This document shows positions 36,787 to 44,856 of a stretch of 64,000 bases of DNA, in pieces. Numbering within the stretch: position 1 is the first letter of the stretch; every line of letters starts with the position of its first letter. The stretch covers positions 1 through 64,000 of the forward strand of contig JACCWM010000037.1 in assembly GCA_013697635.1 (NCBI GenBank), written 5' to 3'. The position numbers and the translations under genes are program-made. The notes below the pieces were generated by a model. The model ran no database searches. It saw only the letters and a list, made by a program, of their open reading frames with translations, and had not been told where the DNA came from. The DNA is from Lujinxingiaceae bacterium. Its GTDB lineage: Bacteria; Myxococcota_A; Bradymonadia; Bradymonadales; Bradymonadaceae.

Positions 36787-37398
36787 GTGCGAGCAAAATA
36801 CGCAGCGACAATGTTGTTGGTTTTATTGAGTTTAACCCTTGGCACCACGCTGGCTATGGCCGATGAGGAGCCGGGAGCGGCCAGGTCCGACAAAGCGACG
36901 GCGGTGCTGGAAGCCATGGAGTTGCCGGAGGCTGCCCACAACCTGCGCCAGGCCGGCGTGCCCAACGAAGACGTCAAATTGGCCCTCGAGTCCTTGAAGG
37001 CGAGTAAGAAAGAAGCGTCCGAGGAGCGCGCAGCACGGCGTTCGGCACGTGTACTCAAGGCCGAAGTCGAGACCGCTCGCCAGCTTGGCCCGATGGACGG
37101 CTTCGGAGTCTTTGTCCGTGAGCAGGTCAAAGACGGCGTGCGCGGCCAAGAACTCGCCCAGGCCATTCGCGACCACCGGGAGGGACGTCGACCCGACACG
37201 GCCGGCGAGGCTGGAAAAGCGGGCGAGGCTGGAAAAGCGGGAGTGGCTGGAAAAGCTGGAGTGGCTGGGAAAGCTGGAAAGTCTGGAGAAGCGGCCGAGA
37301 CTGAAAAAGAAAAAGACGGCGTGGATGGCGTGACTGGAAAAGGCGGCGGGGCTGGAAAAGCTGGACAGGCTGGAAAAGCCGCGCCAGCCCGTCCCTAA
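36787..37398 (+). CDS. Secreted protein with collagen-like Gly-Xaa-Ala tail
   Basis: A 203-residue exported protein. The GTG start at 36787 has AAGGAG 8 bases upstream and gives a clean signal peptide (about 1-25, ending TLAMA). An earlier ATG would bury the signal. Residues about 30-135 are charged and probably helical ('NLRQAGVPNEDVKLALESLK'). From about 137 the chain is a run of Gly-X-Ala triplets (GEAGKAGEAGKAGVAGKAGV), resembling collagen-like repeats without proline. Function is unknown. A lipoprotein gene follows after 51 bases. Confidence 0.7.
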   Translation: MRAKYAATMLLVLLSLTLGTTLAMADEEPGAARSDKATAVLEAMELPEAAHNLRQAGVPNEDVKLALESLKASKKEASEERAARRSARVLKAEVETARQLGPMDGFGVFVREQVKDGVRGQELAQAIRDHREGRRPDTAGEAGKAGEAGKAGVAGKAGVAGKAGKSGEAAETEKEKDGVDGVTGKGGGAGKAGQAGKAAPARP

Positions 37399-37449
37399 CA
37401 CGTCTGCCCGTCATTTCATCCACGAACCACTCAAACCAAGGATAGTCCC

Positions 37450-37767
37450 ATGAAGAAATTTTCGTTTTATATAATCGCCGGCCTCCTTACATTCGCTGTC
37501 GGCGTAGGCTGCACGAAGACCACCGACGAGCCGGCTGCCGCGACACCGGCCGTAGAAAATAGCGCGGCCATTGAGACCGAGGCCGACAGCTCCCTCGTCA
37601 CCCGGGCCCACGCGCTGGCGAAGCTGCGCGACGCCATTAAAGCAAACCCGGAGAACGTCGACGCTCTCCTCACCGAAGCCAACTTCACCGACGAGGACTT
37701 GGACGAGCTGCTCTTCGCGATCGCCCAGGACCCCGACGCCAGCGCCGCCTACGCCGCAGCGCACTGA
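37450..37767 (+). CDS. Small lipoprotein of unknown function
   Basis: A 105-residue predicted lipoprotein with lipobox AVGVGC (Cys about 21) and a Thr/Ala/Pro-rich linker. The C-terminal half is helical ('LVTRAHALAKLRDAIKANPE', 'NVDALLTEANFTDEDLDELL'). Its helical region resembles the middle of the preceding secreted protein in style, and the two are probably co-transcribed. No family recognised. Confidence 0.7.
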   Translation: MKKFSFYIIAGLLTFAVGVGCTKTTDEPAAATPAVENSAAIETEADSSLVTRAHALAKLRDAIKANPENVDALLTEANFTDEDLDELLFAIAQDPDASAAYAAAH

Positions 37768-37775
37768 GCCCCTGA

Positions 37776-37826
37776 CACCCCGACCTTCGGGGTGCCTTCC
37801 GTAGCGCGGGCCATCCCTGGCCCGCG
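37776..37826 (+). terminator. Two adjacent hairpins after the small lipoprotein gene
   Basis: CACCCCGA (37776-37783) pairs with TCGGGGTG (37787-37794) around a 3-base loop. CGCGGGCC (37805-37812) pairs with GGCCCGCG (37819-37826) around ATCCCT. Neither is followed by a T-run. They may stop transcription or mark a small palindromic insertion ahead of the degraded gene that follows. Confidence 0.45.
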
Positions 37827-37829
37827 GTT

Positions 37830-38270
37830 GCATGTCAGTCGGCGCCGGCGTCGGCGCCCGCGCCGCTCACACAACCCCTCGTCCAACCCCAGCTGGAACC
37901 CGAACCCGCGGTCGAACCCGAACCCACGGTCGAGCCCGAACCCGCGGTCGAGCCCGAACCCACGGTCGAGCCTGAACCCGCAGTCGAGCCCGAACCCGCG
38001 GTCGAGCCCGAACCCCTCGTCGAAGCCCAGCCGATTGCAGAGCCCATAGTCGAGCCCGAAGGGCCCCAAGTAGACGAGCGCCCTGCCCCATTCCAACAAT
38101 ACCGACCCTCGCCCGAAGAGCAAAAGGCCGCAGCCCATTGCATCGAATTCAACAGTTCTGGCTCCTGCGACCGCGAAGCAAGCTGCCAGTGGCGACTCGT
38201 TCCATCTTGTCGCGAGTGCAAAGGTGGCACCGAGAGGTGCGTGCCCGGACCCGCCCGCAGGCCCCGTTGA
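37830..38270 (+). pseudogene. Degraded lipoprotein gene with EPEPAV repeats
   Basis: A plus-strand frame, open from 37776 to TGA at 38268-38270, encodes a convincing mature lipoprotein but has no ATG, GTG or TTG start. It reads ...AVAC-QSAPASAPAPLTQ, then seven 6-residue EPEPAV/EPEPTV/EPEPLV units (37896-38021). A Cys-rich end follows (HCIEFNSSGSCDREASCQW, then CRECKGGTERC). AVAC resembles a lipobox, but the signal peptide start is missing. It appears replaced by the hairpin at 37805-37826. A 5'-truncated pseudogene is the simplest reading. Confidence 0.55.
37896..38021 (+). repeat. Seven tandem 18-bp EPEPAV-coding units
   Basis: Units of the form GAACCCGAACCCGCGGTC occur seven times in phase within the degraded lipoprotein frame. 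The last unit encodes EPEPLV, and a diverged unit follows. This is a Pro/Glu-rich linker typical of lipoproteins that span the peptidoglycan. Confidence 0.8.
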
Positions 38271-38290
38271 TCACCATCACGGCGTCGGAA

Positions 38291-38545
38291 TCGATGCTCT
38301 ATGACTTTTTGTCTTACTCAGTGGAGTTTGAAGGGATGGGGCATCGACTTTGTTCTTGGCAAGTAGAGCTCAAGGTCGATGCTCTGTGACTTTTTGTCTC
38401 GGCCAGTGAAGTTTGGGAGGATGGGGCATCGACTTTTTCCTTGGTGAGTAGAGCTCAAGGTCGATGCTCTGTGACTTTTTGTCTCGGTCAGTGAAGTTTG
38501 AGGGGATAGGGCATCGACTTTTTCCTTGGTGAGAAGCGCTAGCTT
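38291..38545. repeat. 85-bp minisatellite, about three copies
   Basis: Copies start with TCGATGCTCT(A/G)TGACTTTTTG at 38291, 38376 and 38461, exactly 85 bases apart, and are about 90% alike by eye. Within each unit TCGATGC and GCATCGA form an inverted pair, and GACTTTTT recurs. No coding potential was found. It fills the gap ahead of the convergent ATPase gene. Confidence 0.85.
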
Positions 38546-38552
38546 CCCAGGC

Positions 38553-39293
38553 TCACTCTTCCTCCGTCGCCCCCAGCAGGTGCCTCAAATACCGCCCGCG
38601 GTGATTCAAGAAGTCGCGGGTGAGCTGGAAGTGTTCGGTGTCTTCGTAGGCGACCTGCGCGATGCCGTCGTCGCTGAACTCGTAGATCAGGGCGTCCGGG
38701 TAGGCCATCACGATCGGGGAGTGGGTGGCGATGATCAATTGGCAGTTGTCCTCGACGAGCTGGTCAATGCGGGCGAGCAGGGAGAGCTGGCGTTGGGGAG
38801 ATAGCGCGGCCTCGGGCTCGTCGAGGATGTAGAGGCCGTCGGGGCCGAAGCGCTCGGTGACCAGGGCGAGGAAAGACTCGCCGTGGGATTGTTCGTGCAG
38901 GGAGATGCCGCCGTAGGCGCCGGTGCCTGCCACCTCATCGACGGCGCTCGCCAGGTTGTAGAAGCTCTCGGCGCGTAGAAAGAACGAGCTGCGCTCGCGT
39001 TTGTGGCCGCGCACGAGCTTGAGATGCTTGTGCAGCTCGCTCTCGGTGCGGCGAGTGGCAAAACGTAGATCCTTGCTGCCGCCCTCGGGGTTGAGGCCGG
39101 CGGCTATCGCGATCGCCTCGATCAACGTCGACTTGCCGCTGCCGTTCTCGCCGATGAAGAAGGTCACCTTGGGGTGAAGCTCGAGCTTTTGGAGGTGGCG
39201 AACGCTCGGGATCGAAAAGGGGTAGCGCTCAAAATCCTCGATGTGGGTGTCGACGCGCTCAACGTGTCGCAAAAATGCCGTGGTGATTTTCAT
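38553..39293 (-). CDS. AAA/ABC-type predicted ATPase (COG3910-like)
   Basis: A 246-residue cytoplasmic ATPase. Walker A is GENGSGKST (48-56). The signature-like 'SLHEQSHGESFLALV', Walker B 'GLYILDEPEAALSPQRQLSL' and the H-loop 'IIATHSPIVM' follow in the ABC order. There is no membrane or coiled-coil insertion, so it belongs to the compact single-domain predicted ATPases rather than SMC or OLD proteins. Role unknown. Its ATG lies 4 bases beyond the tex stop, suggesting cotranscription with tex. Confidence 0.88.
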   Translation of the reverse strand: MKITTAFLRHVERVDTHIEDFERYPFSIPSVRHLQKLELHPKVTFFIGENGSGKSTLIEAIAIAAGLNPEGGSKDLRFATRRTESELHKHLKLVRGHKRERSSFFLRAESFYNLASAVDEVAGTGAYGGISLHEQSHGESFLALVTERFGPDGLYILDEPEAALSPQRQLSLLARIDQLVEDNCQLIIATHSPIVMAYPDALIYEFSDDGIAQVAYEDTEHFQLTRDFLNHRGRYLRHLLGATEEE

Positions 39294-39297
39294 CGTT

Positions 39298-41412
39298 TCA
39301 GCCCTTCATCGACAGCCCGATGCGGCCGCGCTCGCGGTCGATCGACATGATCACCACGTCGACGCGGTCGCCGACGCTGACCACGCTGTAGGGATCGGTG
39401 ACGCGGCGCTCGGACATCTGACTGATGTGGACGAGGCCAGCGTGCTTGAGGCCGATGTCGACGAAGGCGCCAAAATCGACGACGTTTCGCACGGTGCCGC
39501 TCAGGCGCATGCCCTCCTTGAGGTCTTCCATGGACAGAACCTCGCTTCGGAGCATGGGGGCGTCGAGGGCCTCGCGGGGGTCGCGGCCGGGGCGCACCAG
39601 GGCGTCGAGCACGTCCTTGAGGGTGAGCTCGCCGACCTTGTGGCGCGTGGCGAGCTCGTCGAGGGTGCCGCGGGCCTTGAGCTCGTGGAGCTTGGTGGGC
39701 AAGTCGGCGTCGGCGAGCTTTGCGGGGGCCGCCTTGAGGATGGCGCGGGCCAGGGCGTAGTTCTCGGGGTGGATGCCGGTGGCGTCGAGGGGCTCCTTGC
39801 CGTCGCGGATACGCAAGAAGCCGGCGCATTGCTCGAAGGTCTTGGCGCCGAGGCCCTTGACGGCCTTGATGTCATCGCGCGAGGTGAAGCGCTTGCTGGC
39901 GTTTCGGTGATCGACGATGCGCCGGGCCAGCGTGGGGCCGATGCCGGCCACGCGCGCCAGGAGCGGCTGAGAGGCCGAGTTGAGGTCGACGCCCACGGCG
40001 TTGACGACGTCCTCGACCACAGCGTCGAGCGAGCTCTGAAGCTCGACCTGGTTGACGTCGTGCTGGTACATGCCCACGCCGATGCTTTTGGGGTCGATCT
40101 TGACGAGCTCCGCGAGCGGATCCTGAATGCGGCGCGCGATCGAGACGGCGCCGCGCACGCTGACATCAAGGTCGGGAAACTCCTCGCGGGCGATGTCTGA
40201 GGCGCTGTAGACGCTCGCGCCGGCCTCGTCGACGATCAGGTATTGCACGCCCTTTCGCTCGCGAAGCGCCTCGGCGACGGCCTCCTCGGTCTCGCGGCTG
40301 CCGGTGCCGTTTCCGACCGCAACGACGTCGACCTTGTGCTTCTCGATCAGCGCGGCGATCTGTCTGGGCGCCTGGGCCTTTCGCCCGTCGTGGATGTAGA
40401 TCTGGTCGGTGGCCACGAGCTGGCCGGTGGCGTCGACGACGGCCAGCTTGCAGCCGGTGCGAAAGCCGGGATCGACGCCGAGCACGCGGCGCTCGGTCAA
40501 GGGCGGCTGCAACAGCAGATTCTTGAGGTTGAGCGAGAAGACGCCGATCGCGTGCAGATCGGCGCCGTCCTCGAGCTCACCGCGCACGTCGCGCTCGATC
40601 GCGGGGTGGATCAGGCGCGCGTAGCCGTCCTCGATCGCCTCGTCGAGCAGCTTCTTGGCCGTGCCGTGGCGAAGCGGATTGCGCTGCTTCTTGATCCAGG
40701 CGATCAGCGTATCGGCATCGGCCTCGACGCCGGCGCTCAAGACCTTTTCGCTCTCGCCGCGACGAATGGCGAGCACCTGGTGGGGTTTTGTGCGGCTCAG
40801 CGGCGAGGAAAAACCGTAGTAGAGCGCGTACTTTGGGTCCTCGTCGGCGCCGCGGCGCTTTTTGCTGGCGAGCTGGCCGCTGCTTCGAGTGCGCGAGCGA
40901 ACGTAGTCGCGCACGTAGGCATCGTCGGCCAACTCCTCAGCGATGATGTCCTTGGCGCCGCCGAGCACGGCGGTGACGTCGGGAAAATCCGTGCAGCAAA
41001 GCCTGGCCGCGAGCGCCTGGGGGTCGTCGCCGCGCTTGATCGCGTCAGCGAGCGCCTGCAGGCCGGCGTCGACGGCCTTGGTCGCGCGCGTGCGCCGCTT
41101 CTGGCGATACGGCGCATAGAGATCCTCGAGGCGCGCCATCTCGTCGGCCTCGCGGATGTCCTTCTCGAGTTTGGCGGTGAGCTTTCCCTGCTCGCCAATC
41201 GACTTGAGCACGGCCTCGCGGCGCTCCTCGAGCTGGCGAAGCTGTTGGGCTAGCTTGGCGACGTCGCGGATCTGCACCTCGTCGAGCTCGCCGGTGCGCT
41301 CCTTTCGGTAGCGCGCGATGAAGGGCACGGTGTTGCCCTCGTCGAGCAGGGCAAGCGTGCCCGACACCTGATGGGGCTTGAGTCCGAGCATTGAGGCGAT
41401 GATGCGTTCCAT
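39298..41412 (-). CDS. tex: Tex family transcription accessory / S1 RNA-binding protein
   Basis: A nucleic-acid-binding protein of the Tex family, thought to act in transcription and RNA handling. The 704 residues show the Tex N-terminal helical region ('NTVPFIARYRKERTGELDEV'), the YqgF-like domain ('VLGVDPGFRTGCKLAVVDAT', 'VGNGTGSRETEEAVAEAL'), helix-hairpin-helix repeats ('LARVAGIGPTLARRIVDHRN') and a C-terminal S1 domain ('MRLSGTVRNVVDFGAFVDIG'). It is somewhat shorter than typical Tex (about 770). The start at 41412 precedes the conserved 'MERIIASMLGLKPHQVSGTL'. Confidence 0.95.
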   Translation of the reverse strand: MERIIASMLGLKPHQVSGTLALLDEGNTVPFIARYRKERTGELDEVQIRDVAKLAQQLRQLEERREAVLKSIGEQGKLTAKLEKDIREADEMARLEDLYAPYRQKRRTRATKAVDAGLQALADAIKRGDDPQALAARLCCTDFPDVTAVLGGAKDIIAEELADDAYVRDYVRSRTRSSGQLASKKRRGADEDPKYALYYGFSSPLSRTKPHQVLAIRRGESEKVLSAGVEADADTLIAWIKKQRNPLRHGTAKKLLDEAIEDGYARLIHPAIERDVRGELEDGADLHAIGVFSLNLKNLLLQPPLTERRVLGVDPGFRTGCKLAVVDATGQLVATDQIYIHDGRKAQAPRQIAALIEKHKVDVVAVGNGTGSRETEEAVAEALRERKGVQYLIVDEAGASVYSASDIAREEFPDLDVSVRGAVSIARRIQDPLAELVKIDPKSIGVGMYQHDVNQVELQSSLDAVVEDVVNAVGVDLNSASQPLLARVAGIGPTLARRIVDHRNASKRFTSRDDIKAVKGLGAKTFEQCAGFLRIRDGKEPLDATGIHPENYALARAILKAAPAKLADADLPTKLHELKARGTLDELATRHKVGELTLKDVLDALVRPGRDPREALDAPMLRSEVLSMEDLKEGMRLSGTVRNVVDFGAFVDIGLKHAGLVHISQMSERRVTDPYSVVSVGDRVDVVIMSIDRERGRIGLSMKG

Positions 41413-41440
41413 GGGTCGCGCTCCTTCGATATTGAAGTGT

Positions 41441-42520
41441 TCAGCGTTCAGCCGGTAGGACGATCTGAAGGCCGACGGCCTCCAAGAAGCTCTCGGCATC
41501 GAACAAGGCGGCGGCCGAGGTGAAGCCCACTTTTTTGGGCTCGCGCTGGGTCAGCCGCGTGGCCGCCTCGACGGCGATGCGCGCCGTGGTGCGGTAGGCG
41601 TCGACGCCGGCAAGCGTTGCAAAGGCGCGGCCCGTCTTGGGGTCAAAAGCGATCACCAGAAAATCGGGAACGCCCTCGACGCCCTTGTGGGGATCGGCGT
41701 TGCTCATCTCGACGACGCGGTCCGCCACCGGCTTGACCAGCTTCATGACGGCCGGGATCAGCCCGGAAAAGGTCGCCAGCAAGTGGGCCGTGGCCTCGCC
41801 GGTGACGATACAGCTCTCGACCCAGGTGACGCCGCCGCGGCGTGGGACCTGCAAGGGCTCACCACCTGGAAACCAGGGTGCCTTCTTGGTCGAGCCATTG
41901 GGAAACGGCACATCGAAGATCCGGTAGGCCGGCGATCGCTCGACGAGGTGGCCGTCGACAAAGGTTACACCCTTGTCGGCCAGCGAGCGCACCACCGACT
42001 TCTTGGTGCCGTGGGTCATGCCCATGTTGCGCACCGCATAGCAGACGACGATATGCACCGCACCCTGGCGCAGCGCCAACTCGGCGGCAAAGTCGCCCGT
42101 GGCGTACTCAAAGGCGCAGGCCGAGAGCAGCGCGATCTTTTGCTCAGCCGCCGGGCCGTCGCAGTGCGCTAGCAGCCAGCGCATGTAGCCCTGCTCGCCG
42201 GTTGTGTCGAGATAATGCACGCGGTTTCGGATCGCGGCCTCGGCCACCGGCGCTCCGAGCTCGGAGAATGGACCGGCGCAGTTGATCAGGACGTGGACGC
42301 CAAAGAGCATCGCATCGAGAGCGGTCACGTCGTCGTGCTCGGCCACGCGCACCTGCGGCTCAAGGCCGAATTGCTCTTTGAGCAGCTCGGCCTGATCGCC
42401 CAGCGCCGCGCGATTGCGACCGGCCATGACGAATTCAAGGCCGCGCCGGGCAAGCTCGGCGCAGACCAGCCGCCCGGTGAAGCCGGTCGCACCGTAAACG
42501 GCGATAATTTGAGCTGTCAT
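41441..42520 (-). CDS. Saccharopine-dehydrogenase-like / trans-acting enoyl reductase family protein
   Basis: A 359-residue NAD(P)-binding oxidoreductase. The N-terminal Rossmann fold shows 'IIAVYGATGFTGRLVCAELA' (GxTGxxG) and 'VMAGRNRAALGDQ'. 'GVHVLINCAGPFSELGAPVA' and 'HYLDTTGEQGYMRWLLAH' are family marks of saccharopine-dehydrogenase-like proteins, including the enoyl reductases acting on polyketide lipids. The actual substrate is unknown. Its start overlaps the truB stop by 4 bases, so it is translated with the rimP-truB operon. Confidence 0.85.
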   Translation of the reverse strand: MTAQIIAVYGATGFTGRLVCAELARRGLEFVMAGRNRAALGDQAELLKEQFGLEPQVRVAEHDDVTALDAMLFGVHVLINCAGPFSELGAPVAEAAIRNRVHYLDTTGEQGYMRWLLAHCDGPAAEQKIALLSACAFEYATGDFAAELALRQGAVHIVVCYAVRNMGMTHGTKKSVVRSLADKGVTFVDGHLVERSPAYRIFDVPFPNGSTKKAPWFPGGEPLQVPRRGGVTWVESCIVTGEATAHLLATFSGLIPAVMKLVKPVADRVVEMSNADPHKGVEGVPDFLVIAFDPKTGRAFATLAGVDAYRTTARIAVEAATRLTQREPKKVGFTSAAALFDAESFLEAVGLQIVLPAER

Positions 42521-43413
42521 GGTGTACCGCTGGGATCAAAGACGCGCTTGGGTTTGAGGCGAAGCCGCCCCGGCTCGACGATCTCCTCAACGATGGCCAC
42601 CGCGATCAGCCGGGCGTCCTGGCTTCGCACGATCACGGCGCTGTCGAGCGCGAAGTCGGCGTCGATTGTGATGCGCTGGCCGTAACCAAGCGCGATGCGC
42701 TCGGCCTCGCTGGCCTCGTGGCCCTGCACGGAGGCAAGCATCGTCAAAGGCTCGATCAGATAGGACGAAAAGAGCTCCGGATCCAGCGCATCGAGCGCGT
42801 GGGCCTGGTCGACATGAAAGGCGCCAATGGCCGTTCTGCGAATCGATGTCGTGTGCGCGAGCGAGCCCAGCGCCTCGCCAAGATCGCGCGCCAAGGAGCG
42901 CACGTAGGTGCCCGAGCCGCAGGCGACCCGCAGGCGCGCCGAGGGTGGATCGAAGGCCAAGAGCTCGATCGCGTGAATCGCGATCGGACGGGCGGCCAGG
43001 TGCACCTCCTCGCCCTTTCGGGCGAGCTCATAGGCGCGCTTGCCGTTGACCTTGAGCGCTGAATAAGCTGGCGGCACCTGCATGATCGTGCCCAAAAAAC
43101 CGTTGAGCGCAGCGCACAGCGCCGCCTCGTCGATGTGCTCCCATGGGCCGGTAGCGACCACCTCGCCAGTCGAATCCAAGGTGTCCGTCGTGCTGCCAAA
43201 GCACACGTCAAAGACGTACTCTTTTTGGTCGAGGACCAGAAAGTTCGCCAGCTTGGTGCACTGGCCGATAACGATCGGCAGCAAACCCGTGGCGTCCGGG
43301 TCGAGCGTGCCCGTGTGGCCGACTTTCTTGGTGTTGGCCAGGCGTCGCACGCGTCGCACGACGTCGAAGCTCGTCATGCCCGCGGGCTTGTCGATGAGAA
43401 GAAGTCCATCCAT
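42517..43413 (-). CDS. truB: tRNA pseudouridine(55) synthase
   Basis: Converts U55 in the T-loop of tRNAs to pseudouridine. The 298 residues start with 'MDGLLLIDKPAGMTSFDVVR'. The catalytic aspartate is in 'KKVGHTGTLDPDATGLLPI'. 'IMQVPPAYSALKVNGKRAYE' and 'VACGSGTYVRSLARDLGEAL' are further TruB motifs. The start at 43413 is chosen because the earlier in-frame sequence is unconserved. The gene follows nrnA by 23 bases in the conserved infB-rbfA-nrnA-truB order. Confidence 0.96.
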   Translation of the reverse strand: MDGLLLIDKPAGMTSFDVVRRVRRLANTKKVGHTGTLDPDATGLLPIVIGQCTKLANFLVLDQKEYVFDVCFGSTTDTLDSTGEVVATGPWEHIDEAALCAALNGFLGTIMQVPPAYSALKVNGKRAYELARKGEEVHLAARPIAIHAIELLAFDPPSARLRVACGSGTYVRSLARDLGEALGSLAHTTSIRRTAIGAFHVDQAHALDALDPELFSSYLIEPLTMLASVQGHEASEAERIALGYGQRITIDADFALDSAVIVRSQDARLIAVAIVEEIVEPGRLRLKPKRVFDPSGTP

Positions 43414-43436
43414 GAAAAACGCTCGGTTTGGTGGGT

Positions 43437-44462
43437 TTAGTCGCCCAGCAGCTCGACGAGCGCTTCGCTCAGACGCTGCTGGACCTCGGCCCAAGTGCCG
43501 TGCATCTCACAGCCGGCGGCGTTGTGGTGGCCACCGCCGCCAAACTTTGCCGCGAGGCTCGAGACGTCGACCTTGCCCCGCGAGCGAAAGGAGATGCGCC
43601 AGGTATCGGGGCCGGCCTCACGAAGCTGCGTGGCCACCTCGACGCCGCGAATCGAGCGCGCGTAGTTGATGAAGCCGTCGGTCATCTCCGAGGTGCCGCC
43701 GGCGTCGTCGAACATGCTCTGCTCGACGCGCAAAAACGCCAGCCGGCCGCAGGGCGACATCGCCAGCGTGGCGAGCACGCGGCACAACAAATCGAGGCGG
43801 CTGCGCGGTTGATCCTCGTAGATGTGGCTGGTCATATGCCAGGCATCGGCGCCGGCCTCGACGAGCTCGCCGGCGATCCGAAAGGCCGTGCGGCTGGTGT
43901 TGGAGTAGCGAAAGCTGCCGGTGTCGGTCATCATGCAGCAGTACAGATTCTGAGCGATTTCGGTGCTCAGGCTGCCCATGCAACTCACCAGGCGAAAGAG
44001 CAGCTCGCCGGTGGCGGCGGCATCGACATCGCGCAGATAAGCATCGGCGAAGCTCGGATCCCAGGTCTTGTGGTGATCGATGACCACCACTTTCTTGCCC
44101 CAGCCGTTTTTCGGGAAGCTCGTGCCGATGCGATCGCGCTCGGCGCAATCGAGCATGATCGTCACATCGAAGCTCTCTTCGGCGCCAAGCTCAGTCGTCC
44201 AGCGATCGGCGCCGGGCAAAAACTGAAAATTGTAGGGGACCGGATCCTGGTTGTAGAAGCAGACGTGCTTTCCAAGCTGCTCGAGCAGCAGCCCCATGGC
44301 AAGCGTCGAGCCGACGGCGTCACCGTCGGGGCTTGCGTGGGCGACGACAAGGAAGCTTTTAGCATGATCGATGATCGAGACGACCGCCGAGAGCTGCTCT
44401 TCGAGCTCCCGCGACGTAGGCATGACAGACTCGATACTTTTGAGCGCTTTGGCTGGCCTCAT
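43437..44462 (-). CDS. nrnA: DHH/DHHA1 oligoribonuclease / pAp phosphatase
   Basis: Degrades short RNAs (nanoRNA) and/or dephosphorylates 3'-phosphoadenosine phosphate, with Mn2+. The 341 residues contain 'VVAHASPDGDAVGSTLAMGL' (motif I), 'IMLDCAERDRIG', the DHH motif 'VVVIDHHKTWDPSFADAYL', and 'FGGGGHHNAAGCEMHG' of DHHA1. The start at 44462 or a later ATG at 44423 are both possible because binding sites are weak. It lies 12 bases after rbfA, as in many bacteria. Confidence 0.94.
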   Translation of the reverse strand: MRPAKALKSIESVMPTSRELEEQLSAVVSIIDHAKSFLVVAHASPDGDAVGSTLAMGLLLEQLGKHVCFYNQDPVPYNFQFLPGADRWTTELGAEESFDVTIMLDCAERDRIGTSFPKNGWGKKVVVIDHHKTWDPSFADAYLRDVDAAATGELLFRLVSCMGSLSTEIAQNLYCCMMTDTGSFRYSNTSRTAFRIAGELVEAGADAWHMTSHIYEDQPRSRLDLLCRVLATLAMSPCGRLAFLRVEQSMFDDAGGTSEMTDGFINYARSIRGVEVATQLREAGPDTWRISFRSRGKVDVSSLAAKFGGGGHHNAAGCEMHGTWAEVQQRLSEALVELLGD

Positions 44463-44474
44463 GCGGTGTCCAAG

Positions 44475-44831
44475 CTAATTGTCATCCAATCCAGACAACA
44501 GGTCTTCAATGCGTCGTCCGCGTTCGATGGACTCATCGTACTCGAAAACGATATCGGGCACATACTTCAAGTTGAGCTGGGCACCGACCTCGCGCTTGAG
44601 CACGCCGAGCACGCGCTCGAGCGCGGCCTGAACCTCCTGGTCGAAGCCGCGCCCCTCAAAGAGCACATAGAAGATGCGGGCGTGTCGCAGGTTGGGCGTG
44701 AGGTCGACGTGGGTGATCTGAACATCGGCCACCCGAGGATCGGAGACGTCGGTGAGCAACGTGCGCGCCAGGAGCTCGTGCAACTGCTGGCTGACGCGCT
44801 CGGAGCGCTTGAATCCACGCTTTGGTTTCAT
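44475..44831 (-). CDS. rbfA: 30S ribosome-binding factor A
   Basis: Binds 30S precursors and aids 16S rRNA maturation. The 118-residue protein has the KH-like RbfA fold with 'RSERVSQQLHELLARTLLTD', 'DPRVADVQITHVDLTPNLRH' and 'LNLKYVPDIVFEYDESIERG'. Length is normal. It sits between infB and nrnA with short gaps (25 and 12 bases). Confidence 0.96.
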   Translation of the reverse strand: MKPKRGFKRSERVSQQLHELLARTLLTDVSDPRVADVQITHVDLTPNLRHARIFYVLFEGRGFDQEVQAALERVLGVLKREVGAQLNLKYVPDIVFEYDESIERGRRIEDLLSGLDDN

Positions 44832-44856
44832 CTTAGTTTACCCTGGAAGCCGTGAC

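Noticed and set aside
37792-38049. Arg/Pro/Asn-rich plus-strand frame overlapping the EPEPAV repeats
   Set aside because: The adjacent frame gives a coherent lipoprotein with Pro-Glu linker and Cys-rich end, whereas this one is a shifted reading.
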